From Scopulibacillus daqui (GTDB lineage Bacteria > Bacillota > Bacilli > Bacillales > Sporolactobacillaceae), in contig NZ_JAFBER010000018.1 of the NCBI RefSeq assembly GCF_016908855.1, positions 1 to 64,000 on the forward strand: DNA of 64,000 nucleotides, in the 5' to 3' direction. Below the pieces are notes generated by a model. That model was not told the origin of the DNA and ran no database searches. It saw nothing but the letters and a program-made list of their open reading frames with translations. The translations under genes and the position numbers were made by a program. Positions 1-8,686 of this stretch are shown in pieces (the stretch's first letter is position 1; each line of letters starts with the position of its first letter).

Positions 1-109
1 TATTCTTTTCTTGTTTCTCGTCAATTCAAGTGTAAAGGATTAAGGAGCTTGCGTGTATTTTTTTGTTTTAATTTTTCTCATACCCCAACAAATATGATAG
101 AGCCCAAAA

Positions 110-136
110 AAAAGCTTGCCTGGCCGGCAAGCTTTT
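110..136 (-). terminator. Intrinsic terminator of the pyrimidine operon
   Basis: An 11-bp perfect stem (110-120 with 126-136, loop TGGCC) is followed on the minus strand by a run of T. It overlaps the stop codon of the transaminase gene and closes the operon. I see no gene in bases 1-109. Confidence 0.85.
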
Positions 137-1485
137 TAAATATTTTCAAAGGATTCTTTTAAAGTTTTTACAAGAAAAGCAAAATCATCATCAGTCATGC
201 TGAGCGGAGGCGACAGTGTAATGATATTATTGAAACCGGCAACCGTATCACCGTTTTTGCTAATAATCAGTCCTTTATCTTTGCAAGAGGCTATCACTTG
301 GTTAACCACTTTTAGCGAAGCCGGCTTTTTCGTCTGTTTGTTTTCTACGAGTTCTATGCCCATTAGCAATCCTTTGGAACGAATATCGCCAACATTTGGG
401 TGTTCTTTTAAAATGGCCATTTCATTCGCTAATTTTTCTCCAAGTTCTGCTGAACGCTCAATCAGCCGTTCGTTTTCCATAATCTCAAGGTTTTTTAATG
501 CTAAAGCGCACGCTGACGGATTGCCGCCGAACGTATTAACATGGCGGAAGCGGTTGTAATCTTCCGTTTCTTTAAACCTTTCGAAAATTCCCCGTTTAAC
601 CGCGGTTGCCGATAACGGTAAGTACGCGCTCGTCAAGCCTTTGGCCATCGTTACAATATCCGGTTTTATACCGTAGTTCATATGACCGAATTTTTTCCCG
701 GTGCGTCCGAAACCGCAAATCACTTCATCAATGATTAAGAGCACGCCGTGACGCTCACATATTTCTTTAACTCGCGGCAAATAATTTTCCGGCGGTACAA
801 TCACGCCGCCTCCGGTAATGATCGGCTCCATAATGACGCCGGCAACCGTTTCGTTAAATTCCCAAGTGATGGCCCGATCAATTTCGTCCGCATAAGCCTG
901 GCCGATCGCTTCTAAAGACCCTGAATAAGGAGAACGATATACATCAGGCGGCGAAACATGTATAAATCCTTGGCCCAGCGGCTCATAACGAAACTTTCGC
1001 TGCGCCTGGCCAGTCGCGGCCAGCGCCCCCATTGAATTGCCGTGATAAGCCCTATATCGGGAAATGAATTTGTAGCGTCCGCCTTCACCGTTCTGCTGAT
1101 GGTATTGCCGCGCGATCTTAAAGGCCGTTTCATTTGCTTCGGAACCGCTGTTCGAGAAGAAAATCACATAGTCATCTTCTAGCCATTCATTCAACTTTTC
1201 AGCGAGATTTATAGCAGGTTCATGGGTGTTCGACATTGGAACATACGGCATGGTTTTTAGTTGTTCATAAGCGGCCTCCGCCAGCTCCTGACGTCCATAT
1301 CCAACATTGACGCACCATAATCCTGACATGCCGTCCAAATACTTATTGCCGTCCGCATCGGTTATCCAAGCGCCGTCGGCTTCCGTTATTAACAGAGATG
1401 CACCGTTCTCGTTACAGCCTTTCATCGCATGCCAAACGTATTTTTCATCTTTCTTCAGCAAGTCGTTTTTAACATTAATTGCCAT
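136..1485 (-). CDS. Class III aminotransferase, beta-alanine:pyruvate type
   Basis: This PLP-dependent omega-amino-acid transaminase (449 aa, full length for the family) probably converts beta-alanine, and perhaps 3-aminoisobutyrate, to malonate (methylmalonate) semialdehyde in the cytosol. The phosphate-binding SGSEANE motif lies at residues 113-119, the cofactor aspartate in IIDEV near 253 and the Schiff-base lysine in TMAKG at 282. The start is set by GGAGGTG seven bases before ATG. It is the last gene of the operon, 18 bases after the semialdehyde dehydrogenase that would consume its product, and this context supports the substrate. A broader omega-transaminase specificity cannot be excluded. 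Confidence 0.85.
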   Translation of the reverse strand: MAINVKNDLLKKDEKYVWHAMKGCNENGASLLITEADGAWITDADGNKYLDGMSGLWCVNVGYGRQELAEAAYEQLKTMPYVPMSNTHEPAINLAEKLNEWLEDDYVIFFSNSGSEANETAFKIARQYHQQNGEGGRYKFISRYRAYHGNSMGALAATGQAQRKFRYEPLGQGFIHVSPPDVYRSPYSGSLEAIGQAYADEIDRAITWEFNETVAGVIMEPIITGGGVIVPPENYLPRVKEICERHGVLLIIDEVICGFGRTGKKFGHMNYGIKPDIVTMAKGLTSAYLPLSATAVKRGIFERFKETEDYNRFRHVNTFGGNPSACALALKNLEIMENERLIERSAELGEKLANEMAILKEHPNVGDIRSKGLLMGIELVENKQTKKPASLKVVNQVIASCKDKGLIISKNGDTVAGFNNIITLSPPLSMTDDDFAFLVKTLKESFENI

Positions 1486-1503
1486 GATCAGTCACCTCCA
1501 ATT

Positions 1504-2964
1504 TTAATATTTTGTTGTAAACATTTTCTTTCTCGTATAAAATTCAACGCCATCTTTGCCGTTTGTATGCAAATCTCCATAAAATGAGTCTTTGGCACCG
1601 GAGAATGGGAAGAAGGCCATAGGCACTGGCACGCCGACATTGACCCCAAGCATGCCCGGTTCCGCCTCTTCACGGAATTGCCTGATTGCTTTTGCATCAT
1701 TTGAATAAAGGGTAGCTGAATTGCCAAACTGCGATCGGTTGACAATGTCTAAGGCTTCATCCAAATCCTTTGCGCGATAGAGACTCAGAACAGGAGCAAA
1801 GATTTCATCGCGGCCGATTGACATGTCCGGCTTGACATGATCAAAGATCGTCGCACCAAGAAAATAACCTTTGTCAAAGTTCTCCATGTCTTTTCTGCCG
1901 TCGCGGATTAATTCTGCCCCTTCTTCAAGGCCTTTTTCTATATAACTGACAGCTCTTTGGCGCTGAGAGCCGCGAATCACCGGCGTTAGCACCACGTTTT
2001 CATCTATGCCGTTCCCCATTTTCATTTCATCAGCGGCTTGCTTTAATGTTTGAACAAACCTCTCGCCATCCCCGACAACAACGACTGCGCTGCACGCCAT
2101 ACAACGTTGTCCTGCGCTTCCGAATGCGGAGCTGATAATGCTGTCAGCCGCTTGTTCCACATCAGCGTCCGGCATCACGACATGGTGATTCTTAGCGCCT
2201 GACAGTGCTTGAACGCGTTTGCCGAACGAAGATGCTTTTTCATAAACATACTTTGCAACAGGCTGGGAACCGACAAAAGATACAGCTCTGATATCCTTGT
2301 GTTCAATGAGACTGTTAACAACATCATGGGCGCCGTGAACAATGTTAAAGACCCCGTCCGGAAGCCCTGCTTCTTTCAACAGCTCCGCAAGCCGATTGGC
2401 CAAGACCGGTGTCCGTTCCGAAGGCTTTAGAACAAATGTATTGCCGCATGCAATCGCAAGCGGAAACATCCAGCACGGCACCATCATCGGGAAATTAAAT
2501 GGCGTAATGCCGCCGACGACGCCAAGAGGATAACGATACATTTCCGAATCAATATGAGGACCGATTGTCGACAGCGAATCCCCCATCATCAAGCTTGGTG
2601 CTCCGCAGGCGAATTCAACACATTCAATCCCGCGCAAAACTTCGCCGTAAGCTTCATTGATGCTTTTGCCGTTTTCACGTGTGATCATATTGGCCAGATC
2701 ATCTTGATTTTCCATTAGAAGGTGATGGAAACGATATAGAATGCGCGCGCGTTTTTGCACAGGCGTTTTGGACCATGTCTTAAACGCTTCTTTCGCAGAA
2801 GCTGCCGCCTTATTTACATCATCAGAAGTTGATATCGGCACCCGTGCAACGATCTCCTCAGTTGCAGGATTTGGAACATCTTGAATGTCTGATCCGCTTG
2901 AAGGAACCCACTTGCCATTGATGAAATTTTTCAATGTTTCTACCTTAGATGTTGTTACTGTCAC
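1504..2964 (-). CDS. mmsA: CoA-acylating (methyl)malonate-semialdehyde dehydrogenase
   Basis: An NAD-dependent aldehyde dehydrogenase of the MmsA/IolA family (486 aa). It oxidatively decarboxylates malonate semialdehyde to acetyl-CoA, or methylmalonate semialdehyde to propionyl-CoA. The family signature GQRCMACS with the nucleophilic cysteine is present near residue 285, and PFSGAKDS, typical of the CoA-dependent branch, lies near the C-terminus. It starts at GTG with AAGGGGAG five bases upstream. Placed between the pyrimidine genes and the beta-alanine transaminase, it supplies the last step from uracil or thymine to central metabolism. The myo-inositol enzyme IolA belongs to the same family, but no inositol genes are nearby. 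Confidence 0.88.
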   Translation of the reverse strand: MTVTTSKVETLKNFINGKWVPSSGSDIQDVPNPATEEIVARVPISTSDDVNKAAASAKEAFKTWSKTPVQKRARILYRFHHLLMENQDDLANMITRENGKSINEAYGEVLRGIECVEFACGAPSLMMGDSLSTIGPHIDSEMYRYPLGVVGGITPFNFPMMVPCWMFPLAIACGNTFVLKPSERTPVLANRLAELLKEAGLPDGVFNIVHGAHDVVNSLIEHKDIRAVSFVGSQPVAKYVYEKASSFGKRVQALSGAKNHHVVMPDADVEQAADSIISSAFGSAGQRCMACSAVVVVGDGERFVQTLKQAADEMKMGNGIDENVVLTPVIRGSQRQRAVSYIEKGLEEGAELIRDGRKDMENFDKGYFLGATIFDHVKPDMSIGRDEIFAPVLSLYRAKDLDEALDIVNRSQFGNSATLYSNDAKAIRQFREEAEPGMLGVNVGVPVPMAFFPFSGAKDSFYGDLHTNGKDGVEFYTRKKMFTTKY

Positions 2965-3098
2965 GAAAACTCCCCTTTCGATCGAATATTATAAATATTT
3001 AAGCTCCTTTAATTAGTATAAACCTAAAAGAACATCAAAGCATTAGACAAAAAGTTAAAACTCAGAGGATTTTTTTAAACAAACATGTCAATGTCAGC

Positions 3099-3299
3099 TT
3101 ACTTCTGTTTTAAAATAGCGGATGAAAAGTATTTTCTTGCTTCTGGATTTTGAATAAACAGCGTTTTCAGCGTCTGGCCTTTTTGAAATTCTACAAGGTC
3201 CCCGTCCAGCTTTTCTGTTACCTTCCGAATGGCATAGCCATCTTGAAAAAGCAAATCAATTTTCTTTTTTTCTTCTAAATATTTTTTATATGTTGACAT
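3099..3299 (-). CDS. Small conserved-looking protein in the pyrimidine operon, function unknown
   Basis: I do not recognise this 66-residue protein. The start chosen is the ATG at 3299, nine bases after GGGAGG; an upstream in-frame ATG has no ribosome binding site. The product is charged and soluble, with a lysine/glutamate-rich N-terminal helix (STYKKYLEEKKK), no membrane segment, and a tail ending SSAILKQK. It lies between the dihydropyrimidinase gene (44 bases) and the semialdehyde dehydrogenase gene (about 135 bases) on the same strand, so it is very likely co-transcribed. That position suggests an accessory role in dihydropyrimidine or ureido-acid metabolism, but nothing in the sequence identifies it. 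Confidence 0.7.
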   Translation of the reverse strand: MSTYKKYLEEKKKIDLLFQDGYAIRKVTEKLDGDLVEFQKGQTLKTLFIQNPEARKYFSSAILKQK

Positions 3300-3342
3300 T
3301 TGCAAAGACCTCCCTCTTAACGTCTCTTTGATTACCAATTGA

Positions 3343-4773
3343 TTAATAAATGTATTTATTGGAGGCTGATGTTTGTTTTTTGTTTTCTAAGCCAGCGTTG
3401 AACCGCGCGCGTTTTAAATATTTCCCCCAGCCGGGTTTGCCGACAAATTGTTTGCTGCGAATGACATACTCCCCTCGGGAAAGAACGGTGACAGGTTCTC
3501 CGGTAACCTTCATGCCTTCAAGTGCACTGTAATCGACATTCATATGATGAGCATGAGCGGAAATTGTTCTTTTAACATTTGGATCAAAAATAACGATATC
3601 TGCATCGCTCCCTGGGGCAATTGTTCCTTTTTTCGGAAACAAACCGAAAAGTTTTGCCGCCCTTGTTGAAATGAGATCTACAAATTCATTAAGTGTTATC
3701 CGGCCTTTTTTCACGCCTTCTGAAAAGAGAACACTGACCCGGTCTTCGACAAACGGACCGCCGTTTGGAATTTTCGTAAAGTCATCTTTTCCAAGATCTT
3801 TTTGCCCTTTGAAATCAAACGAGCAGTGATCTGATCCGATCGTTTGCAATTGACCGCTCTTTAGCGCATGCCATAACACATCCTGGTGAAATGTCTCTCT
3901 TAATGGCGGAGACCATACATATTTGGCGCCTTCAAAATCAGGTTTTTCGAGATAAGATTGATCAAGAACTAAATATTGCGGGCATGTTTCCCCCCAAACC
4001 TGGTAACCCTTGCTGCGCGCTTCGGCGATTTGTTCAACAGCTTCTTGGCATGTGACATGAACAACATACAGCTGAGAATGGGCTAATCCCGCTAATTTGG
4101 CTGCCCGTCCAGTTGCTTCTCCTTCCGCTTCCGCTGGGCGCGTTAACGCGTGATAAATCGGTTCGGTGCGGCCTTCCTCCAATGCTTTCTTCGTTAAATG
4201 TTCGATCACATCGCCGTTTTCAGCATGAACCATCACGAGCGCTCCATGCTCTTTAGCTGTTATTAATGTACGGAATAATGTTTCATCATCCGCCTGAAAA
4301 ACATTTTTATAAGCCATAAATACTTTAAAGGATGTGATGCCTTCGTCTTCAATGACGCGAGGCAATTCTTCTAAAACCTTATTATTCGTTTCGCTGATCA
4401 TTAAATGAAAACTATAATCTATAACCGCCTTATCATTGGATTTCTTATGCCATTTTTCAATGGCGCTTTTTAACGGTTTCCCTTTATCAGTCAAGCAAAA
4501 GTCAATGATTGTCGTTGTTCCCCCGTAAGCCGCCGCAATGGTTCCTGTTTCAAAATCATCCTTTGTCACTGTACCTCCAAACGGCATTTCCATATGGGTA
4601 TGCGGATCTATGCCGCCCGGAAACACATACATGCCTTTGGCATCAATAATGTCTGCTTCAGGATCAGATAAGTTATCGCCAATGCTCTTTACCTTTTCAT
4701 TTTCTATTAAAATATCGGCTTGATAAGTATCAGCCGCAGTGACGACCGTTCCATTTTTTATTATCTTTTTCAT
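3343..4773 (-). CDS. hydA: Dihydropyrimidinase (D-hydantoinase)
   Basis: A zinc amidohydrolase (476 aa) that opens dihydrouracil/dihydrothymine to N-carbamoyl-beta-alanine or its methyl analogue. The metal-binding HTH motif is at residues 58-60 (GIDPHTH), the carboxylated bridging lysine is K150 (SFKVFMAYK), and later metal histidines occur in MVHAENGD and VVHVTC. The start is the ATG at 4773, eight bases after GGGGG; the longer frame beginning at 4794 lacks a ribosome binding site. It follows preA by 27 bases in the operon, giving the reaction order reductase, hydrolase, ureidopropionase. Family members also accept hydantoins. Confidence 0.92.
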   Translation of the reverse strand: MKKIIKNGTVVTAADTYQADILIENEKVKSIGDNLSDPEADIIDAKGMYVFPGGIDPHTHMEMPFGGTVTKDDFETGTIAAAYGGTTTIIDFCLTDKGKPLKSAIEKWHKKSNDKAVIDYSFHLMISETNNKVLEELPRVIEDEGITSFKVFMAYKNVFQADDETLFRTLITAKEHGALVMVHAENGDVIEHLTKKALEEGRTEPIYHALTRPAEAEGEATGRAAKLAGLAHSQLYVVHVTCQEAVEQIAEARSKGYQVWGETCPQYLVLDQSYLEKPDFEGAKYVWSPPLRETFHQDVLWHALKSGQLQTIGSDHCSFDFKGQKDLGKDDFTKIPNGGPFVEDRVSVLFSEGVKKGRITLNEFVDLISTRAAKLFGLFPKKGTIAPGSDADIVIFDPNVKRTISAHAHHMNVDYSALEGMKVTGEPVTVLSRGEYVIRSKQFVGKPGWGKYLKRARFNAGLENKKQTSASNKYIY

Positions 4774-4800
4774 GTAAAAAACCCCCATTTTCATTCATCT

Positions 4801-6066
4801 TTAATAAACTGGATCTTGAATCGCCTTTTGCCGTTCGTTCCAAGTCATTGAAGGGAGCGTCTGCGGAAGTTCTGCCATATTAATGGCCCCTTCAACAGGA
4901 CAGACAATTGAGCATAAGTTGCAGCCGACACATTCTTCTTCCCGAACTTTTAAATATTTGCTGCCGTTATTGTCCGTTAACATATCAATGCACCGGTGAG
5001 CAGTATCTTCACATGCAATGTAGCATTTATTGCAGTTAATGCACACATCATTGTTTATCCGGGCAACGCGTTTATAATTTAAATCAAGATCGCCCCAATT
5101 CGTAAATCTATGAATGGACTTGCCGGTAAGTTCATTGACAGACGTCAGCCCTTTATCTTCCAAATAGTGATTTAAGCCGTCGATCATGTCCTCGACTATT
5201 CTAAACCCATGATGCATGGCAGCTGTACATACTTGAACCCCGGAGGCGCCCATTAACATGAATTCAACGGCATCTTGCCATGTAGAAATGCCGCCAATAG
5301 CGGAAATTGGTACATTAATTTTCGGATGTCTGGCACATTCCGCAACCATATTAAGGGCGATCGGCTTAACCGCAGGTCCGCAATACCCGCCATGCGCCCC
5401 TTTTCCCGCCACACTCGGAATCGTTTCCCATGTATCAAGATCGACCCCTGCCAAACTATTAATCGTGTTAATCATGCTTACCGCATCAGCCCCGCCCTGA
5501 ACAGCTGCCGCTGCAGTCACAGTGATATCCGTAATATTAGGCGTCAGTTTGACAATCACCGGGACTTCCGCTGCCTCTTTGACCCACATCGTTTGCTTTT
5601 CTACCAAGTCCGGATGCTGGCCTGAAGCTGACCCCATGCCTCTTTCAGACATTCCATGCGGACATCCGAAATTAAGCTCAAAGCCATCCACTCCTGCATC
5701 CTGAACCCTTTTTACAATCTCGTGCCATTTATCCCTTTTCGGTTCAACCATTAATGACGCGACAACAGCATGGTTAGGAAACCGTTTCTTTGTTTCATAG
5801 ATTTCTTTTAGATTTTCGTCGATAGGCCTGTCGGTAATTAATTCGATATTGTTAAACCCTGCCATTCGCTGGCCATTAAAATGAAATCCTGCAAAACGCG
5901 AAGTGACATTTAAAATCGGTTCGCCAAGTGTTTTCCAGACAGCGCCGCCCCATCCCGCTTCAAAAGCCTTCTGTACTTGATAGCCTGAATTAGTCGGCGG
6001 TGCAGATGCAAGCCAAAATGGATTTGGCGATTTAATGCCTGCTAAGTCAATGCTTAAATCTGCCAT
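4801..6066 (-). CDS. preA: Dihydropyrimidine dehydrogenase subunit PreA
   Basis: The FMN-binding catalytic subunit (421 aa), which with PreT forms the NAD-dependent dihydropyrimidine dehydrogenase that reduces uracil and thymine. A dihydroorotate-dehydrogenase-like barrel fills residues 1 to about 330, including the active-site cysteine loop NFGCPHGMSERGMGSA. Two C-terminal [4Fe-4S] motifs follow: CINCNKC from about 342 and CVGCNLC from about 379. ATG follows AGGAGG by six bases. It lies 40 bases downstream of preT, and the two are expected to work as a complex. In Escherichia coli the enzyme is reversible, but the hydrolytic genes here indicate the degradative direction. Confidence 0.93.
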   Translation of the reverse strand: MADLSIDLAGIKSPNPFWLASAPPTNSGYQVQKAFEAGWGGAVWKTLGEPILNVTSRFAGFHFNGQRMAGFNNIELITDRPIDENLKEIYETKKRFPNHAVVASLMVEPKRDKWHEIVKRVQDAGVDGFELNFGCPHGMSERGMGSASGQHPDLVEKQTMWVKEAAEVPVIVKLTPNITDITVTAAAAVQGGADAVSMINTINSLAGVDLDTWETIPSVAGKGAHGGYCGPAVKPIALNMVAECARHPKINVPISAIGGISTWQDAVEFMLMGASGVQVCTAAMHHGFRIVEDMIDGLNHYLEDKGLTSVNELTGKSIHRFTNWGDLDLNYKRVARINNDVCINCNKCYIACEDTAHRCIDMLTDNNGSKYLKVREEECVGCNLCSIVCPVEGAINMAELPQTLPSMTWNERQKAIQDPVY

Positions 6067-6106
6067 GCTTATCCTCCTAAAAATACTTTTAAGATTTCAT
6101 CGTCCC

Positions 6107-7492
6107 TTATATATTTTTTGACTTTAATTTTTCTAAACTGCTATGAACAGCCGATGCCGTTTCTTTTCCTTGCTGGGCTGCCGATACGACCATCGCTTCC
6201 CCATTGCCTCTGCCAAAAATCATGTCGCCGGCAGCATAAACTTTTGGATGCGATGTTCGATAATTGTTTGGCTTGACCTTCACAACCCCGTTTTCATGTT
6301 CGACGCCAAACGACTCGATTAAGCTTATCAGACGTGTTTGGCCAATGGCTTTAACAATAATATCAACATCCATAAGGAACTCCGAACCTGTTATTTCAAC
6401 CGGCCGGCGCCTTCCGTCCTCCCCCGGCTCACCTAAGGACATCCGGACACATTCCAATTGCTTGACCCGGCCGTCTTTGCCGCCAATGATCTTTTTTGGA
6501 CTCGTTAGCCATCTAAATTCAACACCATCCAATTTTGCAAATTCATATTCAAAATCATAGGCAGTCATTTCTTCGCGGCTTCTCCGGTATAATATTTTGA
6601 CATGATCAGCACCAAGCCTCACCGAACAAGTTGCCCCATCAATCGCTGTATTGCCCGCACCGATGACAACCACGCGTTTTCCGGCAAAATGCTTTGCCAA
6701 ATGCTGCGGGCCTTTTGTCTTTACTTCCTCTACGAGTTCAATTGCATCATATATGCCTTTAAGTTCTTCTCCTTTAATCCCAAGCTTTGGAACCTTTGAC
6801 ATCCCTGCCGCCAAAATCACAGCATCATAATCGTTTATGATTTCTTCAGCTGAAATATCGCTTCCGACCTTCATATTAGTCCGAATCTCGACGCCGAGAC
6901 TTTCAATTTGTTTGACTTCCCATAAAGAAATTTCTTTCGGCAGACGGAAAGGGACAATGCCGTATGTATCCAGTCCCCCCGCTTTTTCTTTTGCTTCAAA
7001 AATCGTCACTTGATGTCCCAGCAAGGCGAGCTCTCTTGCGGCTGATAACCCTGCTGGGCCGCCGCCAATAATCGCAACGCTGTGACCGCTTCTCTCTGCT
7101 GATTGAAACAGCACCTGCTTATTTTTCATGGCCCAATCAGTCGCATAACGCTGCAGATCACCGATCATTATCGGCTTTGTGGAATGATTTAACACGCACG
7201 CCCCTTCACACAATTCCTCTGTTGGACAAACACGCGCGCAGCTTGCGCCAACCGGATTAGCTTCCATAATGATTTTTGCTGAACCTTTTAAATTTCCCGT
7301 TGCTATTTTTTTTATAAAAGAAGGGATATTTATTCCAGTCGGGCAGGCATTAATACAAGGCGCATCATAACAATAAAGACAGCGATGGGCTTCTTCTAAT
7401 GCCTCTTGAGCGCTTAAAGGGGGTGCCGTTTCTTTAAAGTTGCTTTCCAGTTCATTTGTATATACCGTCGCTGGCATAGATTTATGACTCAA
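6107..7492 (-). CDS. preT: Dihydropyrimidine dehydrogenase subunit PreT
   Basis: The FAD/FeS electron-input subunit (461 aa), of the glutamate-synthase small-subunit type. N-terminal cysteine clusters (C38, C41, C46, C50 and C85, C89, C95, C99) can bind two [4Fe-4S] centres. A FAD Rossmann motif GGGPAGLSAA follows from about 142, and a nucleotide-binding GAGNTAIDGA sits near 275. It passes electrons from NAD(P)H to PreA. It starts at TTG six bases after AGGAGGG; no better-placed ATG exists. It lies 26 bases after the ureidopropionase gene and 40 bases before preA. Confidence 0.92.
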   Translation of the reverse strand: MSHKSMPATVYTNELESNFKETAPPLSAQEALEEAHRCLYCYDAPCINACPTGINIPSFIKKIATGNLKGSAKIIMEANPVGASCARVCPTEELCEGACVLNHSTKPIMIGDLQRYATDWAMKNKQVLFQSAERSGHSVAIIGGGPAGLSAARELALLGHQVTIFEAKEKAGGLDTYGIVPFRLPKEISLWEVKQIESLGVEIRTNMKVGSDISAEEIINDYDAVILAAGMSKVPKLGIKGEELKGIYDAIELVEEVKTKGPQHLAKHFAGKRVVVIGAGNTAIDGATCSVRLGADHVKILYRRSREEMTAYDFEYEFAKLDGVEFRWLTSPKKIIGGKDGRVKQLECVRMSLGEPGEDGRRRPVEITGSEFLMDVDIIVKAIGQTRLISLIESFGVEHENGVVKVKPNNYRTSHPKVYAAGDMIFGRGNGEAMVVSAAQQGKETASAVHSSLEKLKSKNI

Positions 7493-7518
7493 TCCGAACC
7501 CTCCTGTTTCAATTAAAA

Positions 7519-8409
7519 TTAAGGAATAAGGCTTGTCATATCATGATAGGTTTCAGGCCTTCTATCGCGGAAAAATTGCCATGTATCTCTGACTTCCCTT
7601 ATGATGTTTTTATCCATTGCGCCAATGACTACTTCATCCTTATCACGGCTCCCCATAGCTGCAAAACGGCCGCGCGGATCAACAAGATATGATTGGCCGT
7701 AAAATTCCCCTATATTCCAAGGCGGCTCTACGCCGACACGGTTTATCGCTGCAAGGTAATAACCGTTAGCGACGGCATGTGCAGGCTGTTCCAGCTTCCA
7801 CAGATATTCAGACAATCCAGACACTGTTGCAGACGGATTAAAAACAATTTCCGCTCCATTTAGCCCCAGCAATCTGGCTCCTTCAGGGAAATGACGGTCA
7901 TAACAAATATAGACCCCCACCTTCGCAAACGCTGTGTCAAACACCGGGTATCCAAGATTCCCCGGTTTAAAATAGAACTTTTCTAAAAATCCGTGCCCCT
8001 CCTTATCGACTGTTACTTGCGGAATATGCTGCTTGCGATATTTTCCGAGGTACGAGCCGTCAGCATCAATAACAGCTGCTGTATTATAGTAAGTCGCAAT
8101 CCCTTCTCTTTCATAAACAGGCAATATCATAACCGTTTCGAGTTCACGGGCCAGCTCTTGGAACAATTTAGTCGTTGGGCCATTCGGAACTTCTTCTGCC
8201 GATTCATACCATTTCGTATTTTGTTCCGCACAAAAATAAGGGCCAAAAAACACTTCTTGCAAACAAATGATTTGTGCACCGGATTCTTTCGCCTGGCGCA
8301 CGAGCTTTAAATGTTTTTCGACAGCGCTTTCTTTGTGCACATTAACCGGTTCTTGACCATCGACATCATGCGAAGCTTGAATTAAGCCGATTTTTACTTT
8401 ATCACTCAC
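7519..8409 (-). CDS. Beta-ureidopropionase (N-carbamoyl-beta-alanine amidohydrolase)
   Basis: A nitrilase-superfamily carbon-nitrogen hydrolase (296 aa) that would release beta-alanine, CO2 and ammonia from N-carbamoyl-beta-alanine. The Glu-Lys-Cys triad is visible: E52 (CLQEVFFG), K126 (KYRKQHIP) and C169 (VYICYDRHFPEG). It starts at GTG six bases after AGGAGGG and is the first gene of the pyrimidine operon. A second nitrilase-like protein in the window (36344-37216) is better assigned to carbamoylputrescine because it is paired with agmatine deiminase; this one is assigned to ureidopropionate by its PreTA/HydA neighbours. Confidence 0.88.
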   Translation of the reverse strand: MSDKVKIGLIQASHDVDGQEPVNVHKESAVEKHLKLVRQAKESGAQIICLQEVFFGPYFCAEQNTKWYESAEEVPNGPTTKLFQELARELETVMILPVYEREGIATYYNTAAVIDADGSYLGKYRKQHIPQVTVDKEGHGFLEKFYFKPGNLGYPVFDTAFAKVGVYICYDRHFPEGARLLGLNGAEIVFNPSATVSGLSEYLWKLEQPAHAVANGYYLAAINRVGVEPPWNIGEFYGQSYLVDPRGRFAAMGSRDKDEVVIGAMDKNIIREVRDTWQFFRDRRPETYHDMTSLIP

Positions 8410-8435
8410 TATTAACCCTCCTGCTTAAATTTGTT

Positions 8436-8456
8436 AATCAATTGAAATCATTGATT
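8436..8456. promoter_or_regulatory. Short inverted repeat before the pyrimidine operon
   Basis: AATCAA and TTGATT arms are separated by nine bases, between the operator-like palindrome at 8479-8509 and the first start codon. It could be a second half of an operator region. No function is proven. Confidence 0.3.
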
Positions 8457-8478
8457 TTATTGGACACACCCCCAAATG

Positions 8479-8509
8479 AGATTAATCAGATTCATCAGTT
8501 GATTAATCT
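8479..8509. promoter_or_regulatory. Perfect inverted repeat, candidate operator of the pyrimidine operon
   Basis: AGATTAATCA (8479-8488) and TGATTAATCT (8500-8509) form a perfect 10-bp inverted repeat around an 11-base spacer, about 70-100 bases upstream of the first operon gene. Each arm contains the self-complementary GATTAATC. No T-run follows, so it is not a terminator, and a regulator binding site is likely. No regulator gene is adjacent, and no -24/-12 promoter was seen here. Confidence 0.5.
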
Positions 8510-8686
8510 GAACATAAACTTGGCCACCCTTTTTTAGTTAAGATATTAGACATTAAGCTGAACAATGACTATATTTAAAATTTTTTTAGTAACAATAAAA
8601 AACCACGTTCTCCTCTTCATGTGCGAATGAGGAATAACATGGCTATCATCTATTATCTCTATTGAATTCATAAGCATCATGCGCTA

